In this document: positions 1-7,187 of the stretch, one piece after another
Layout: the number at the start of each line of letters is the position of its first letter
How positions within the stretch are numbered: the first letter of the stretch is position 1
Source: an uncultured Gemmatimonadota bacterium
Lineage (GTDB): Bacteria; Gemmatimonadota; Gemmatimonadetes; Gemmatimonadales; Gemmatimonadaceae
Length of the DNA: 25,594 nt
Direction: 5' to 3'
NCBI GenBank assembly: GCA_946479015.1
Contig: CAMLEQ010000011.1
Coordinates: 1 to 25,594, forward strand
Position numbers and translations under genes: made by a program
Notes under the pieces: generated by a model
Seen by the model: only the letters and a program-made list of their open reading frames with translations
Database searches by the model: none
Told to the model about the DNA's origin: nothing

Positions 1-45
1 CCGTAGCCGCCGTTCCCGTAGCCGCCATTCCCGTAGCCGCCGTCC
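1..45. repeat. 15-bp tandem repeat coding for GGYGN units
   Basis: Three consecutive 15-bp units begin ccgtagccgcc and differ only at the last few bases. On the minus strand they encode Gly-Gly-Tyr-Gly-Asn repeats in the tail of the DUF3011 protein. The array may continue left of the window. Near-identical DNA units, not just identical amino acids, point to recent slippage-type expansion. Confidence 0.8.
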
Positions 46-314
46 CAGCCGCCGGTCACGCTGAAGCGCGCGCGGCATCCATCGCGCACCCACACGTAAT
101 CGCGGCCGATCCCCCACGTCTGGTTCAGGCGACACGGGGAGTGGCTGAGCTGCTCCGCCAGTTGCACGTGACTCCCCATCGGCACCCGGCACTGGGCTGG
201 ATACGGCGCCGACTCGCAGGTGATCGTGCGCGTCCCCTGCGCCCGAGCCGTCGTGGTGACCCCCATCGCCGCCAGCGCCGTGCACATCGTCGTGACGAAC
301 GAGATTCTCCGCAT
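1..314 (-). CDS. Secreted DUF3011-domain protein, 3' end outside window
   Basis: About 104 residues are visible; the C-terminus lies left of the window. The start is the ATG at 314, giving a signal peptide (MRR, then a hydrophobic stretch, then ARA|Q near residue 26). Residues 28-86 match the DUF3011 pattern: ITCES, QCRVP, QLS.SPC, WG, VWV.DGCRA.F. Four cysteines (33, 42, 61, 80) could form two disulfides in the periplasm. After residue 88 the chain turns into GGYGN repeats, which are still going at the window edge. DUF3011 proteins are small exported proteins of unknown biochemical role, so only location and family are assigned. The next gene upstream on this strand ends at 566, beyond a strong palindrome, so this gene is probably its own transcription unit. 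Confidence 0.8.
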   Translation of the reverse strand, partial: MRRISFVTTMCTALAAMGVTTTARAQGTRTITCESAPYPAQCRVPMGSHVQLAEQLSHSPCRLNQTWGIGRDYVWVRDGCRARFSVTGGWDGGYGNGGYGNGGY

Positions 315-494
315 ACGCTCCGTCCTGGTCGCGGTTCGCGGCACCCACGCGTCGCGCCCGTACTCCGGCGCGAGACCATCGCGCGGCCGCGCGGCACGTG
401 AGAAGCAACGGTCGCGCCCGGCGTTGTGCCCCTGGATCGGGGCTCGAGCGCGCGCGCTGTCCCGCGCGCGCTGTCCTCCTGTCATCCGGAATGG

Positions 495-544
495 ACGGCG
501 AACGGCCCCCGGCTGCCGCGCGGCAGCCGGGGGCCGTTCGCCGT
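495..544. terminator. 50-bp perfect palindrome, probable stem-loop terminator
   Basis: Positions 495-519 are the exact reverse complement of 520-544, giving an uninterrupted GC-rich inverted repeat with almost no loop. It starts 22 bp past the stop codon of the FAD oxidoreductase (minus strand), the usual place for a terminator. Neither side carries a T-tract, so it is not a textbook intrinsic terminator. It may act as a Rho-assisted or mRNA 3'-stabilising hairpin. The 315-565 interval shows nothing else recognisable apart from upstream sequence of the DUF3011 gene. Confidence 0.6.
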
Positions 545-565
545 TGGTCGTGAGGCGCGTCGCGC

Positions 566-2059
566 TTACGGCTGCGCGCGCGTCTCGCCGCGAGGCGCCT
601 CGCGCAGGGGCGCCTGGTAGCCGGCGGCCGCTCCCGTCACGGTGGGGCGGATGTTCTGGTTCACGCGGAACAGGTTCGTGGGATCGTAGCGCCCCTTGAG
701 CTGCATCAGCCGATCCAGGTTCCCCCCGTACGCCGCGCTCACGCGCTCTCCCTCCTCGCCGGTGAGGAAGTTCACGTACACGCCGCCCGTGGCGTGGGGC
801 GCCGCCGCCTGGAACAGCTCGCGCGCCCAGGCGATGCACTGGTCGTCCTTCGCCGCATCGGCCCAGCGCCCGTGCACGTTCATCACCCAGTTCGCGTCCC
901 GGTGCGAGTACGCCGTGGCATCGTCGGGCACGCGCGACACCGCGCCCCCCACCTGCGCCATGGCGATCTCCGTCTGCGGGTCGGGGATCCGTCCGGCGAA
1001 GCGGAGCAGCACCTCGATCATCGGATCGGTCAGCTCCGTGAAGTCGTGCGACTTCCAGTAGTTCCGCATGCCGGGCACGAGGAGCGGATCGAGCACCTGC
1101 TGCCACGCCGCGTACGGGTGCGGCGCCACCACGTCGGCGATGGGGTGCCCGAAGCGGCGTAGCGGCTCCATGGTGCGCTCCCCCATGGCGGTGTCGCCGA
1201 AGTAGATCATGGCCAGCGCCAGGATCTCCTTCCCGTGCCAGTCCGTCGCGAGGAACGGGAGCGGCGGCGCCTGGCGCAGCACGAACCAGCACACCATCTC
1301 GTCGGGTGCTCGCATGATGTAGTCGCGGTAGTAGCGGAGCACCGTCCGTGCGTCGCTCAACGGGTGCACCACCAACCCGGACAGCACCTCCGGTCCCACC
1401 TCGTGCAGCCGGAACTCGAACGAGGTGACGACGCCGAAGTTCCCGCCGCCGCCGCGGATCGCCCAGAACAGGTCCGGGTTCTCGGTCGCGCTGGCCCGCA
1501 GCGTCTCCCCATCCGCCGTGACCACGTCCGCCGAGATCAGGTTGTCGATGGTGAGCCCGTACTTCCGGCTCATCCACCCGAACCCGCCCCCGAGCGTCAG
1601 CCCCGCCACCCCCGTCGTCGAGTTGACCCCGAGCGGCGTCGCGAGCCCGTACAACTGCGCATCCCGGTCGAACTCGCCGAGCGTGACCCCCGGCTCCACC
1701 GTCGCCGTGCGCGAGGCGCGATCCACCCGCACGCCTTTCATCGGGGTGAGATCGATCATCAAGCCGCCGTCGCACACCGCGTTGCCGGCGATGTTGTGTC
1801 CGCCGCCGCGCACGGCAACGAGCAGCCCGTGCTCGCGCGCCATGCGCACGGCGCGCACCACATCCGCGGCGCCGGCGCAGCGAGCGATGAGCGCCGGGCG
1901 GCGGTCGATCATCGCGTTCCACACCGTTCGCGCCTCGTCGTAGCCTGCCATGCCGGGGGTGAGGAGCTGCCCGCGCAGACTCGCGGCCAGTCGGTCGATC
2001 TCTTCCTGCGCGAGGGTGATCTCGCGGTCGTCGCTGGTGCGGATCGTCGTGCCTGGCAT
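566..2059 (-). CDS. FAD-binding oxidoreductase, berberine-bridge-enzyme type
   Basis: 497 aa. The ATG at 2059 has an AAAGGAGG SD six bases upstream, so longer upstream frames are rejected. Residues ~55-230 form the PCMH-type FAD domain: RGGGHNIAG carries His88, the expected 8-alpha-histidyl FAD attachment residue, followed by LGGGFGWMSRKYG and a RGGGGNFGVV motif. The C-terminal BBE domain ends with RYDPTNLFRVNQNI, which closes the substrate pocket in this family. The cysteine that gives bicovalent flavin in many BBE enzymes (GVC..) is replaced by Asn146 (GVNSTTGVAG), so single covalent attachment is expected. Family members oxidise sugars, alkaloids or phenolics with oxygen or another acceptor; the substrate cannot be told here. 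No signal peptide is visible. It is divergent from the lipoprotein gene at 2346. Confidence 0.9.
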   Translation of the reverse strand: MPGTTIRTSDDREITLAQEEIDRLAASLRGQLLTPGMAGYDEARTVWNAMIDRRPALIARCAGAADVVRAVRMAREHGLLVAVRGGGHNIAGNAVCDGGLMIDLTPMKGVRVDRASRTATVEPGVTLGEFDRDAQLYGLATPLGVNSTTGVAGLTLGGGFGWMSRKYGLTIDNLISADVVTADGETLRASATENPDLFWAIRGGGGNFGVVTSFEFRLHEVGPEVLSGLVVHPLSDARTVLRYYRDYIMRAPDEMVCWFVLRQAPPLPFLATDWHGKEILALAMIYFGDTAMGERTMEPLRRFGHPIADVVAPHPYAAWQQVLDPLLVPGMRNYWKSHDFTELTDPMIEVLLRFAGRIPDPQTEIAMAQVGGAVSRVPDDATAYSHRDANWVMNVHGRWADAAKDDQCIAWARELFQAAAPHATGGVYVNFLTGEEGERVSAAYGGNLDRLMQLKGRYDPTNLFRVNQNIRPTVTGAAAGYQAPLREAPRGETRAQP

Positions 2060-2345
2060 GGCGTGCCTCCTTTCGGCAACGGAAGCGCGGCGCGGCCTGC
2101 CATGTGACGGCAGCCGGGCTCGCCGCATGGGTACTCGTCGACGGATCGACCGGGTGCGGACGGCGCCATGTATGCGGTGCGCCGGCTGACGCGTCAAGGC
2201 GCGCGTAGGCCACACCACGTGTCGCGCGCCGCTGTGCTCGGGCGCGTCGCGGCTGAGCGCGGCACCACCGGCCGGCGCCGGCTGGGGAATCTCCCGCGCG
2301 CATCGCGGGTTCGTGGCTGGTCTCGAGCAACGAGAGGTATCGAGC

Positions 2346-3101
2346 ATGCACACCTCACCGACGAGCACCCGCCGCACGACGACCACGCTCGCGCTCCTGG
2401 GGGCCGCCACGCTGGCCGCGTGCGGCGATCCCATGACCCCGATGGCGCCGCCTGACGAGTCGGCCGCCCACTCGCGCGCCGCGAGCGCGCTCGGGCTATC
2501 CGACGGCGACTACGTGGCCGAGCTCCACCCGCTCAACGCCGCGGTGCAGAACGCGCTCGATCCGGATCGCGCCGACGGCCCGCTCGGCGTGGCCCGCGGC
2601 AAGGCGTTCTTCACGATCCGGAACGGCCAGTTCTCCGCGCGCGTCGACGCCCGCGGGCTCGAGCCGAACATGCCCCACGCGCAGCACATCCACACCGCGA
2701 CGCGCTGCCCGCCGGCATCGGCCGACGTGAACGGCGATGGCATCGTCGACGTGATCGAGGGGGTCCCCTTCTACGGCCCGATCCTCATCCCCCTCGACGA
2801 CAACCTGGCCGTCCAGGGCGCGGGCGCCTTCCCGGTGGCGACCGGGCGCCAGGGCTCCATCCAGTACCAGGCGTCGGTGGCGCTGAACACGCTGCTCGCC
2901 GACCTCGATGCACCCGATCCCGACCCGACGGATGCCCTCGTGAAGCTGAACGGCGCCCCGCTCGCCCTCGAGACGCGGCACGTCGTCCTCCACGGCGTGG
3001 ACATCCACACCTTCCTCCCGCCGTCCGTGGCGACCCTCGGCACCGCGCCGCCCCAGGCCACCCTCCCCGTGGCGTGCGGGCCGGTCAGGAAGATCGACTG
3101 A
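2346..3101 (+). CDS. Putative lipoprotein with His-rich motif and Ca-loop-like sequence
   Basis: 251 aa. The ATG at 2346 has a GAGAGG SD at 2332-2337; a GTG at 2313 is possible but less likely. The N-terminus is a lipoprotein signal (LGAATLAAC|G, Cys26) followed by a Pro/Met-rich tether. The body has two His-containing stretches, HAQHIH at 111-116 and RHVVLHGVD near the C-terminus, reminiscent of CHRD-type domains that keep paired His motifs. DVNGDGIVD at 127-135 looks like a calcium-binding (dockerin/EF-hand-type) loop. I do not recognise a named family with certainty. Related-looking exported proteins are common in environmental bacteria and have no known reaction. A short inverted repeat (2293-2309, cccgcg/cgcggg) lies in the leader. 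The 286-bp interval to the divergent FAD gene should hold both promoters, but I could not pick clear boxes. Confidence 0.7.
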   Translation: MHTSPTSTRRTTTTLALLGAATLAACGDPMTPMAPPDESAAHSRAASALGLSDGDYVAELHPLNAAVQNALDPDRADGPLGVARGKAFFTIRNGQFSARVDARGLEPNMPHAQHIHTATRCPPASADVNGDGIVDVIEGVPFYGPILIPLDDNLAVQGAGAFPVATGRQGSIQYQASVALNTLLADLDAPDPDPTDALVKLNGAPLALETRHVVLHGVDIHTFLPPSVATLGTAPPQATLPVACGPVRKID

Positions 3102-3133
3102 CCGGAGACCGACGCTGGCGCGGAAGGCGGCGG

Positions 3134-3160
3134 ACGGACGACGTGGGCACGGACGACGTG
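3134..3160. repeat. Pair of 12-bp direct repeats ahead of the oxidase operon
   Basis: ACGGACGACGTG occurs at 3134-3145 and again at 3149-3160, exactly 15 bp apart. It lies between the lipoprotein stop and the candidate promoter of the oxidase operon. Direct repeats at this place could be a tandem activator site, but one chance duplication in GC-rich DNA is also possible. Confidence 0.4.
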
Positions 3161-3249
3161 ACCCGCGCCGTCTCGCATCCGCGCGGTCGCTAGGCGCTCC
3201 CCCACCATTCTCCCCGGTCGGTCCGTGGCCGCCGTGAGGGAGCGCCGGA

Positions 3250-3277
3250 TTGACGGCGCACCGGCGATCGCTATCGT
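3250..3277 (+). promoter_or_regulatory. Candidate sigma70-type promoter of the ba3 oxidase operon
   Basis: TTGACG at 3250-3255 (5/6 match to -35) and TATCGT at 3272-3277 (4/6 match to -10) are separated by 16 bp. They sit about 40 bp upstream of the first operon start at 3318. The position fits, and AT-rich hexamers are rare in this DNA. The match is by eye only. Confidence 0.45.
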
Positions 3278-3317
3278 GGATCCGTCGCGAGTGCGCTCCA
3301 GCACGGAGGGATGGCGG

Positions 3318-3575
3318 ATGGCGCCCGGCACCACGCTGAATCTTCCGAAGTTGATCGCCGGCATCGCGGCGTTCGTGCTGGTCGGCTTTCCGCTCGTCGC
3401 CTACCTGTGGGAGACGCTCAATCAGCTCATGGCCGGCGACGTGCGCCCCGGACGCCTCGCCCTCTCCCTACCGCTGCTCCTCATCTTCGCGGGCGTGCTC
3501 GTGATGCTCGCGCGCGCCGTGCGCCGCTGGGAGGGGGAACGGCGCGAGGCGCTCCACCCTCCGCCCACACCGTAG
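3318..3575 (+). CDS. Small two-TM protein, first gene of ba3 oxidase operon
   Basis: 85 aa. The ATG at 3318 has GGAGGG seven bases upstream. Two hydrophobic segments (about residues 11-31 and 47-66) are followed by a basic-acidic tail (RAVRRWEGERRE) and a proline-rich end, so both ends probably face the cytoplasm. It is four bases from the subunit IIa gene and in the same orientation, so it is almost surely co-transcribed with the oxidase. I do not recognise the family. It could be an accessory or assembly subunit, since ba3 enzymes lack subunit III. Confidence 0.7.
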   Translation: MAPGTTLNLPKLIAGIAAFVLVGFPLVAYLWETLNQLMAGDVRPGRLALSLPLLLIFAGVLVMLARAVRRWEGERREALHPPPTP

Positions 3576-3579
3576 CGTC

Positions 3580-3774
3580 ATGGCCACCGATCCACGACTC
3601 TCGCGGCCGACGGAGCTCGAGGCGCCGGCCACCGGATCGAGCAGCCCCGAGCGGACGGAGCTCGCGCCGCAGGAGGAGCCGTCCACGCCGGGCACGCTGT
3701 TCCTGTGCGTGATCCTCCTCATGATCGTCGCCGGATTCTGGGTCGTCGTCTATCTCGAGCTCCTCCACCGCTGA
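3580..3774 (+). CDS. cbaD: Cytochrome c oxidase subunit IIa (ba3 type)
   Basis: 64 aa. The N-terminal ~36 residues are polar and Pro/Glu-rich. A single TM helix follows (39-61), starting TPGTLFL and ending VVVYLELLHR, closely matching the short subunit IIa of Thermus-type ba3 oxidase (CoxIIa family). In that enzyme this helix fills the place of a missing second helix of subunit II, which fits here because the neighbouring subunit II has only one TM segment. No clear SD is present; the start lies 4 bp after the preceding stop, so translational coupling is likely. Gene order (IIa, II, I) is the usual one for this oxidase type. Confidence 0.85.
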   Translation: MATDPRLSRPTELEAPATGSSSPERTELAPQEEPSTPGTLFLCVILLMIVAGFWVVVYLELLHR

Positions 3775-3797
3775 GCCAGCGAGGCGCGGCCGCCGCC

Positions 3798-4325
3798 ATG
3801 AAGGTCCACACCTACGAGAAGGCATTTCTCGCCGTCGGGATCGTGGTGCTCCTCGCCTGCATGGCCGCGCTGGTGTGGGCGACCGTGGCCATGGGCATCC
3901 ACCTCCCGGGCCCCGCGGGGCGCATCGACCCGAAGGCCGTCTACCGGACGGCGCCATTCGACCATCCGGGCGTCAGGCAGGTCGCCCCCGGCCGGTACGA
4001 GGCGGTGCTGGTGGCGCAGACGTGGGCGTTCAACCCGCCGGTGATCCGGGTGCCCGCCGGCGCGGACGTGGAGTTCATCGCGACCACGGTGGATGTCATC
4101 CACGGCTTCGACATCGAGGGGACGCGGCTCAACATGATGCTCATCCCCGGGCAGATCAGCCGCAACAGTCATCGCTTCACCGAGCCCGGAGAGCACCTGC
4201 TCATCTGCCACGAGTACTGCGGGCTCGGGCACCACACGATGTCCGGCAGGATCGTCGTCGAACCCGTCGCCACCGACCTCCACGCGCCAGAGCGGGAGCA
4301 CGAGGGCGAGCACGAGCGACACTAG
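3798..4325 (+). CDS. cbaB: Cytochrome c oxidase subunit II, CuA domain (ba3 type)
   Basis: 175 aa. One N-terminal TM helix (about 8-31) anchors a periplasmic cupredoxin domain. All CuA ligands are visible: His102 (VIHGF), then Cys137, Glu139, Cys141, His145 and Met148 in CHEYCGLGHHTM. This subunit accepts electrons from cytochrome c and passes them to heme b of subunit I. Having one TM helix, not two, is typical of family-B oxidases. The C-terminus is an Asp/Glu/His-rich tail (HAPEREHEGEHERH). No strong SD is seen before ATG 3798. The stop overlaps the SD of the next gene. Confidence 0.95.
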   Translation: MKVHTYEKAFLAVGIVVLLACMAALVWATVAMGIHLPGPAGRIDPKAVYRTAPFDHPGVRQVAPGRYEAVLVAQTWAFNPPVIRVPAGADVEFIATTVDVIHGFDIEGTRLNMMLIPGQISRNSHRFTEPGEHLLICHEYCGLGHHTMSGRIVVEPVATDLHAPEREHEGEHERH

Positions 4326-4335
4326 GAGATCCGCC

Positions 4336-6006
4336 ATGGCCGCGCTCACCCCCACCGTCGTGGATCCCACCGGCTACGAGCTCCCCGCGTCGCAGCGCCG
4401 GCTGCTGCGCTGGATGCTCTACATCGGCTACGCCGCGCTCACCGCCGGCGTGTTCCACGGCCTCGCCAACGCGCTCTCCTACGCGCGCATCAGCATCCTC
4501 GGCTGGTTTCCCGCGCTCCACACCTACTACCAGGGGCTCACCGCGCACGGCGTGGCGAACGTGTTGATCTTCACCTTCTCCTTCGCCAACGGCTTCCTCC
4601 CGCTCATGACGGCGCGCGCGCTGAGCCGCCCGCTCGACCTGCGGCTGCTCCGGGCGAGCTTCCTCGCGCTGCTGCTCGGGAACCTGCTCGTCATCTACGC
4701 CGTGGTGAGCAACCGGGCGAGCGTGCTGTACACCGCGTACGCCCCGCTCCAGGCGCACTGGACCTTCTACGTGGGGCTGGTGCTCGTGGTGGTGAGCACG
4801 TGGCTCGCGCTCGCGAGCATGCTGCTCGACCTGCGCGGCTGGCGGCGGGAGAATCCCGGTGCGCGCATCCCGCTCCTCGCGTACGTCTCCGTCACGTCGT
4901 ACCTGATGTGGTTCCTGGCGTCGCTTCCCGTGGCGGTGTCGTTCCTCGTCTTCCTGATCCCGTGGTCGCTCGGCCTGCGCGCCGCCGTCGACCCGCTGCT
5001 CACGCGCACGCTCTTCTGGTTCACCGGCCACGCGATCGTGTACGCGTGGCTCCTGCCGGCGTACGTCTCCTGGTACGCGCTCCTCCCCCGGCAGGTGGGG
5101 GGGACGCTGATCAGCGACTCGTACACGCGGATCGTGTGGATCCTCTTTCTGCTCCTCTCGATCCCCACCGGCATCCATCACCAGTACACCGACCCGGGCA
5201 TCTCCCCCTCGCTCAAGGCGCTGCACGGCGTGCTCACCTTCGGCATCTTCTTTCCCAGCCTGGCCACGGCGTTCAGCGTGATGGCCGCGCTCGAGATCGG
5301 CGGGCGGCGCAACGGCGGGCGCGGGCTGCTCGGCTGGATCCGGCGGCTCCCGTGGGGCGATCCGTCCGTGACCGCGCAGCTCCTGGCGATGCTCACGTTC
5401 GTGCTCGGCGGCGCCACGGGACTCATCAACGCGAGCTACACGATGAACCAGGTGGTGCACAACACCACGTGGGTGCCGGGGCACTTTCACATGACCGTGG
5501 GCACCGCGGTGGCGCTCACCCTCATGGGTGTGGCGTACTGGCTCATCCCGTACCTCTCCGGGCGCGCGCTCTACAGCCGCCGGCTCGCGCTCGCGTCCGC
5601 GTGGACGTACACCATCGGCATCCTGATCTTCGCCCGCGGGATGATCTCGGGCGGACTGCACGGGATGCCGCGCCGCACCTTCATGGCCGGCGCCACGTAC
5701 TACGATCCCGCGTGGCGGCTCCCCGGGATTCTCACGGGGATCGGCGGGACGCTGATGTTCGTGGGCGTGATGCTCTTCTTCGTCGTGATCGGGCTGACGC
5801 TCGTGGCCGGACGGCGGGGCGAGGCGCCGATGGACATCCCGGTCTCCGAGACGCTCACCGCGCCCGCGCTCACCGGATGGGAGCCGCGGCTCGACCGGCT
5901 CGGCTGGTGGTTCGCCGCGGCGGTGCTGCTGATCCTGATCGCGTACGGGCCGTTCTTCCTCACCTACGCGCCGCGCGCGGTGTCGCCGGGATTCAGGATC
6001 TACTGA
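4336..6006 (+). CDS. cbaA: Cytochrome c oxidase subunit I (ba3 type, family B)
   Basis: 556 aa polytopic membrane protein, the catalytic subunit reducing O2 to water with proton pumping. Ligands align almost residue-for-residue with Thermus ba3: His71 (TAHGVAN) and His385 for low-spin heme b; His232 and Tyr236 (GHAIVY), the CuB ligand with the cross-linked Tyr; His281-His282 for CuB; His383 (PGHFH) for the high-spin heme. The length equals the family norm. The AGGAG SD at 4324-4328 is built over the stop of subunit II. No subunit III gene follows, as expected for this type. The stop lies only 9 bp from the stop of the convergent cytochrome gene, with no evident terminator between them. Confidence 0.96.
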   Translation: MAALTPTVVDPTGYELPASQRRLLRWMLYIGYAALTAGVFHGLANALSYARISILGWFPALHTYYQGLTAHGVANVLIFTFSFANGFLPLMTARALSRPLDLRLLRASFLALLLGNLLVIYAVVSNRASVLYTAYAPLQAHWTFYVGLVLVVVSTWLALASMLLDLRGWRRENPGARIPLLAYVSVTSYLMWFLASLPVAVSFLVFLIPWSLGLRAAVDPLLTRTLFWFTGHAIVYAWLLPAYVSWYALLPRQVGGTLISDSYTRIVWILFLLLSIPTGIHHQYTDPGISPSLKALHGVLTFGIFFPSLATAFSVMAALEIGGRRNGGRGLLGWIRRLPWGDPSVTAQLLAMLTFVLGGATGLINASYTMNQVVHNTTWVPGHFHMTVGTAVALTLMGVAYWLIPYLSGRALYSRRLALASAWTYTIGILIFARGMISGGLHGMPRRTFMAGATYYDPAWRLPGILTGIGGTLMFVGVMLFFVVIGLTLVAGRRGEAPMDIPVSETLTAPALTGWEPRLDRLGWWFAAAVLLILIAYGPFFLTYAPRAVSPGFRIY

Positions 6007-6015
6007 CTGGCGCGC

Positions 6016-6417
6016 CTACCGGATGGTGTAGAGGTAGGCGGCGATGTCCCTGGCATTTCCCTCGGTGACGCCGAGATTCGGCATCACCGTCCCCGGTTCG
6101 ATCGCCTGCGGCATCTCGATCCAGCGGATCAGGAAGTCCGGCGTGTTCTGCACCTCCCCGGCGATGTACGTGCGTCGCGACCACGCGGTGAGCGGCGGCC
6201 CGACGGTGCCGCCGTCCTGCACGCCCGGGATCATGTGGCAGGAGTTGCAGCCGTAGTTCTGGATCAGCGCCTTGCCGCGCTCCGGATCGCCGCCGGCGAT
6301 CGCGCGCGTCTGCCCACGCGCCTGACGACAACCGCCGAGCGCGGCGACGAGGCCGATCGCCGCCGCGGCGGCGATCCACCCCGAGAGTCGTCCATGGCTC
6401 CAGCCCGCGCGCATCAT
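6016..6417 (-). CDS. Monoheme cytochrome c, lipoprotein
   Basis: 133 aa from ATG 6417, preceded by an AGGAGGGGAG SD. The signal peptide ends in a lipobox-like AALGGC (Cys30), so a membrane-tethered periplasmic protein is expected. Heme attachment is GCNSCH at 57-61, and the axial Met is probably Met112 (TVMPNLG). The pattern GGDPERGKALIQNYGCNSCH...GPPLTAWSRRTYIAG...FLIRWI is typical of class I cytochromes that serve terminal oxidases. It is the last gene of the PQQ-dehydrogenase block (14 bp after the preceding gene) and converges on the ba3 operon, so it is a strong candidate for the direct electron donor to the CuA subunit. Confidence 0.88.
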   Translation of the reverse strand: MMRAGWSHGRLSGWIAAAAAIGLVAALGGCRQARGQTRAIAGGDPERGKALIQNYGCNSCHMIPGVQDGGTVGPPLTAWSRRTYIAGEVQNTPDFLIRWIEMPQAIEPGTVMPNLGVTEGNARDIAAYLYTIR

Positions 6418-6431
6418 GCGCTCCCCTCCTG

Positions 6432-7187
6432 TCAGTGGTGTGGTCGCGACGTGCTGTCCGGCACGAGGCCGCCGCGGTACGGCGGCGCCTTCTTCGCGCC
6501 GGCCGGTGGCGGCACGGGCTCCCGGAGGAGCGCGCGCGTGGCGGTGCCCGTGCTGGCGGCGGCTTCCCCCATTCCCGCGTGGCTCTTGTGCCCTCCCGGC
6601 CACGGCTCGCCGCGCACCTGGCTGATCGCCCACACGTACGCGGCCACGCGCCGCACCTCGTCATCGCTGAGATCCGACTTCCCGCCGCGCCCCGGCATCC
6701 GGATCGGCGAGCGCGTGAGCGCGTCCGGGATGCCGAGCGTGATCAGCGAGTCGAGGTCGTGCCAATCCTTCTGCGCGTACGCGAGCGACACCGTGATCGC
6801 ATCCCCCGCCGCCGGCTCTCCCTCTCCCTCCGCGCCGTGACAGACGAAGCAGTGCCCCTTGCCGTGATAGATCGAATCGCCCGCGACGATCGTCTGGATC
6901 GTCATTCCCGCCGGGAGCGTCGGGAGCGTGTCCGGCTGGTCGGGGTCCGGGGTCGACGTCGCGCCGCCGCTCTGCTGCCGCCCGGGTCCGCCCGGGTTAC
7001 CGCTCGCACCCGCTTCGGCGCCCTGCTGTCCGTTCTTCGCGGCCTGTCCCTGCCCGGTGCCCTGCCGCCGCTGCTGCTGGGGCTCGGTCGCGCCGGCGTG
7101 ACCGCCCTGCGCGCGCGCGCGCGCCGGCGCGCACAGCGCGAGGAGGGCGAGGGTGGCGAGCACCGATGCGGTCGCGCGCGTCGTCAT
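6432..7187 (-). CDS. Monoheme cytochrome c coupled to PQQ dehydrogenase
   Basis: 251 aa. The ATG at 7187 overlaps the stop of the PQQ dehydrogenase as ATGA, so the two are translationally coupled. A signal peptide (cleavage near ARA|Q, 27) leads to a ~65-residue Gln/Gly/Pro-rich low-complexity linker. The cytochrome domain has CFVCH at 113-117 and a probable axial Met164 (IRMPGRGGKSDLSDDE). A second His/Pro/Lys-rich tail follows (about 195-251). In quinohemoprotein alcohol dehydrogenases the heme domain is fused to the C-terminus of the PQQ enzyme; here it is a separate gene. The role, accepting electrons from PQQH2, is inferred from this arrangement. Confidence 0.88.
   Translation of the reverse strand: MTTRATASVLATLALLALCAPARARAQGGHAGATEPQQQRRQGTGQGQAAKNGQQGAEAGASGNPGGPGRQQSGGATSTPDPDQPDTLPTLPAGMTIQTIVAGDSIYHGKGHCFVCHGAEGEGEPAAGDAITVSLAYAQKDWHDLDSLITLGIPDALTRSPIRMPGRGGKSDLSDDEVRRVAAYVWAISQVRGEPWPGGHKSHAGMGEAAASTGTATRALLREPVPPPAGAKKAPPYRGGLVPDSTSRPHH

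Noticed and set aside
1..45. Possible CRISPR-like repeat
   Set aside because: Contiguous 15-bp units with no spacers, in frame with a coding Gly-Tyr tail.
4201..5661. Long antisense frame opposite oxidase subunits I and II
   Set aside because: Arg/His/Glu-rich shadow of a strongly coding, well-recognised gene, caused by high GC third positions; no motif or SD.
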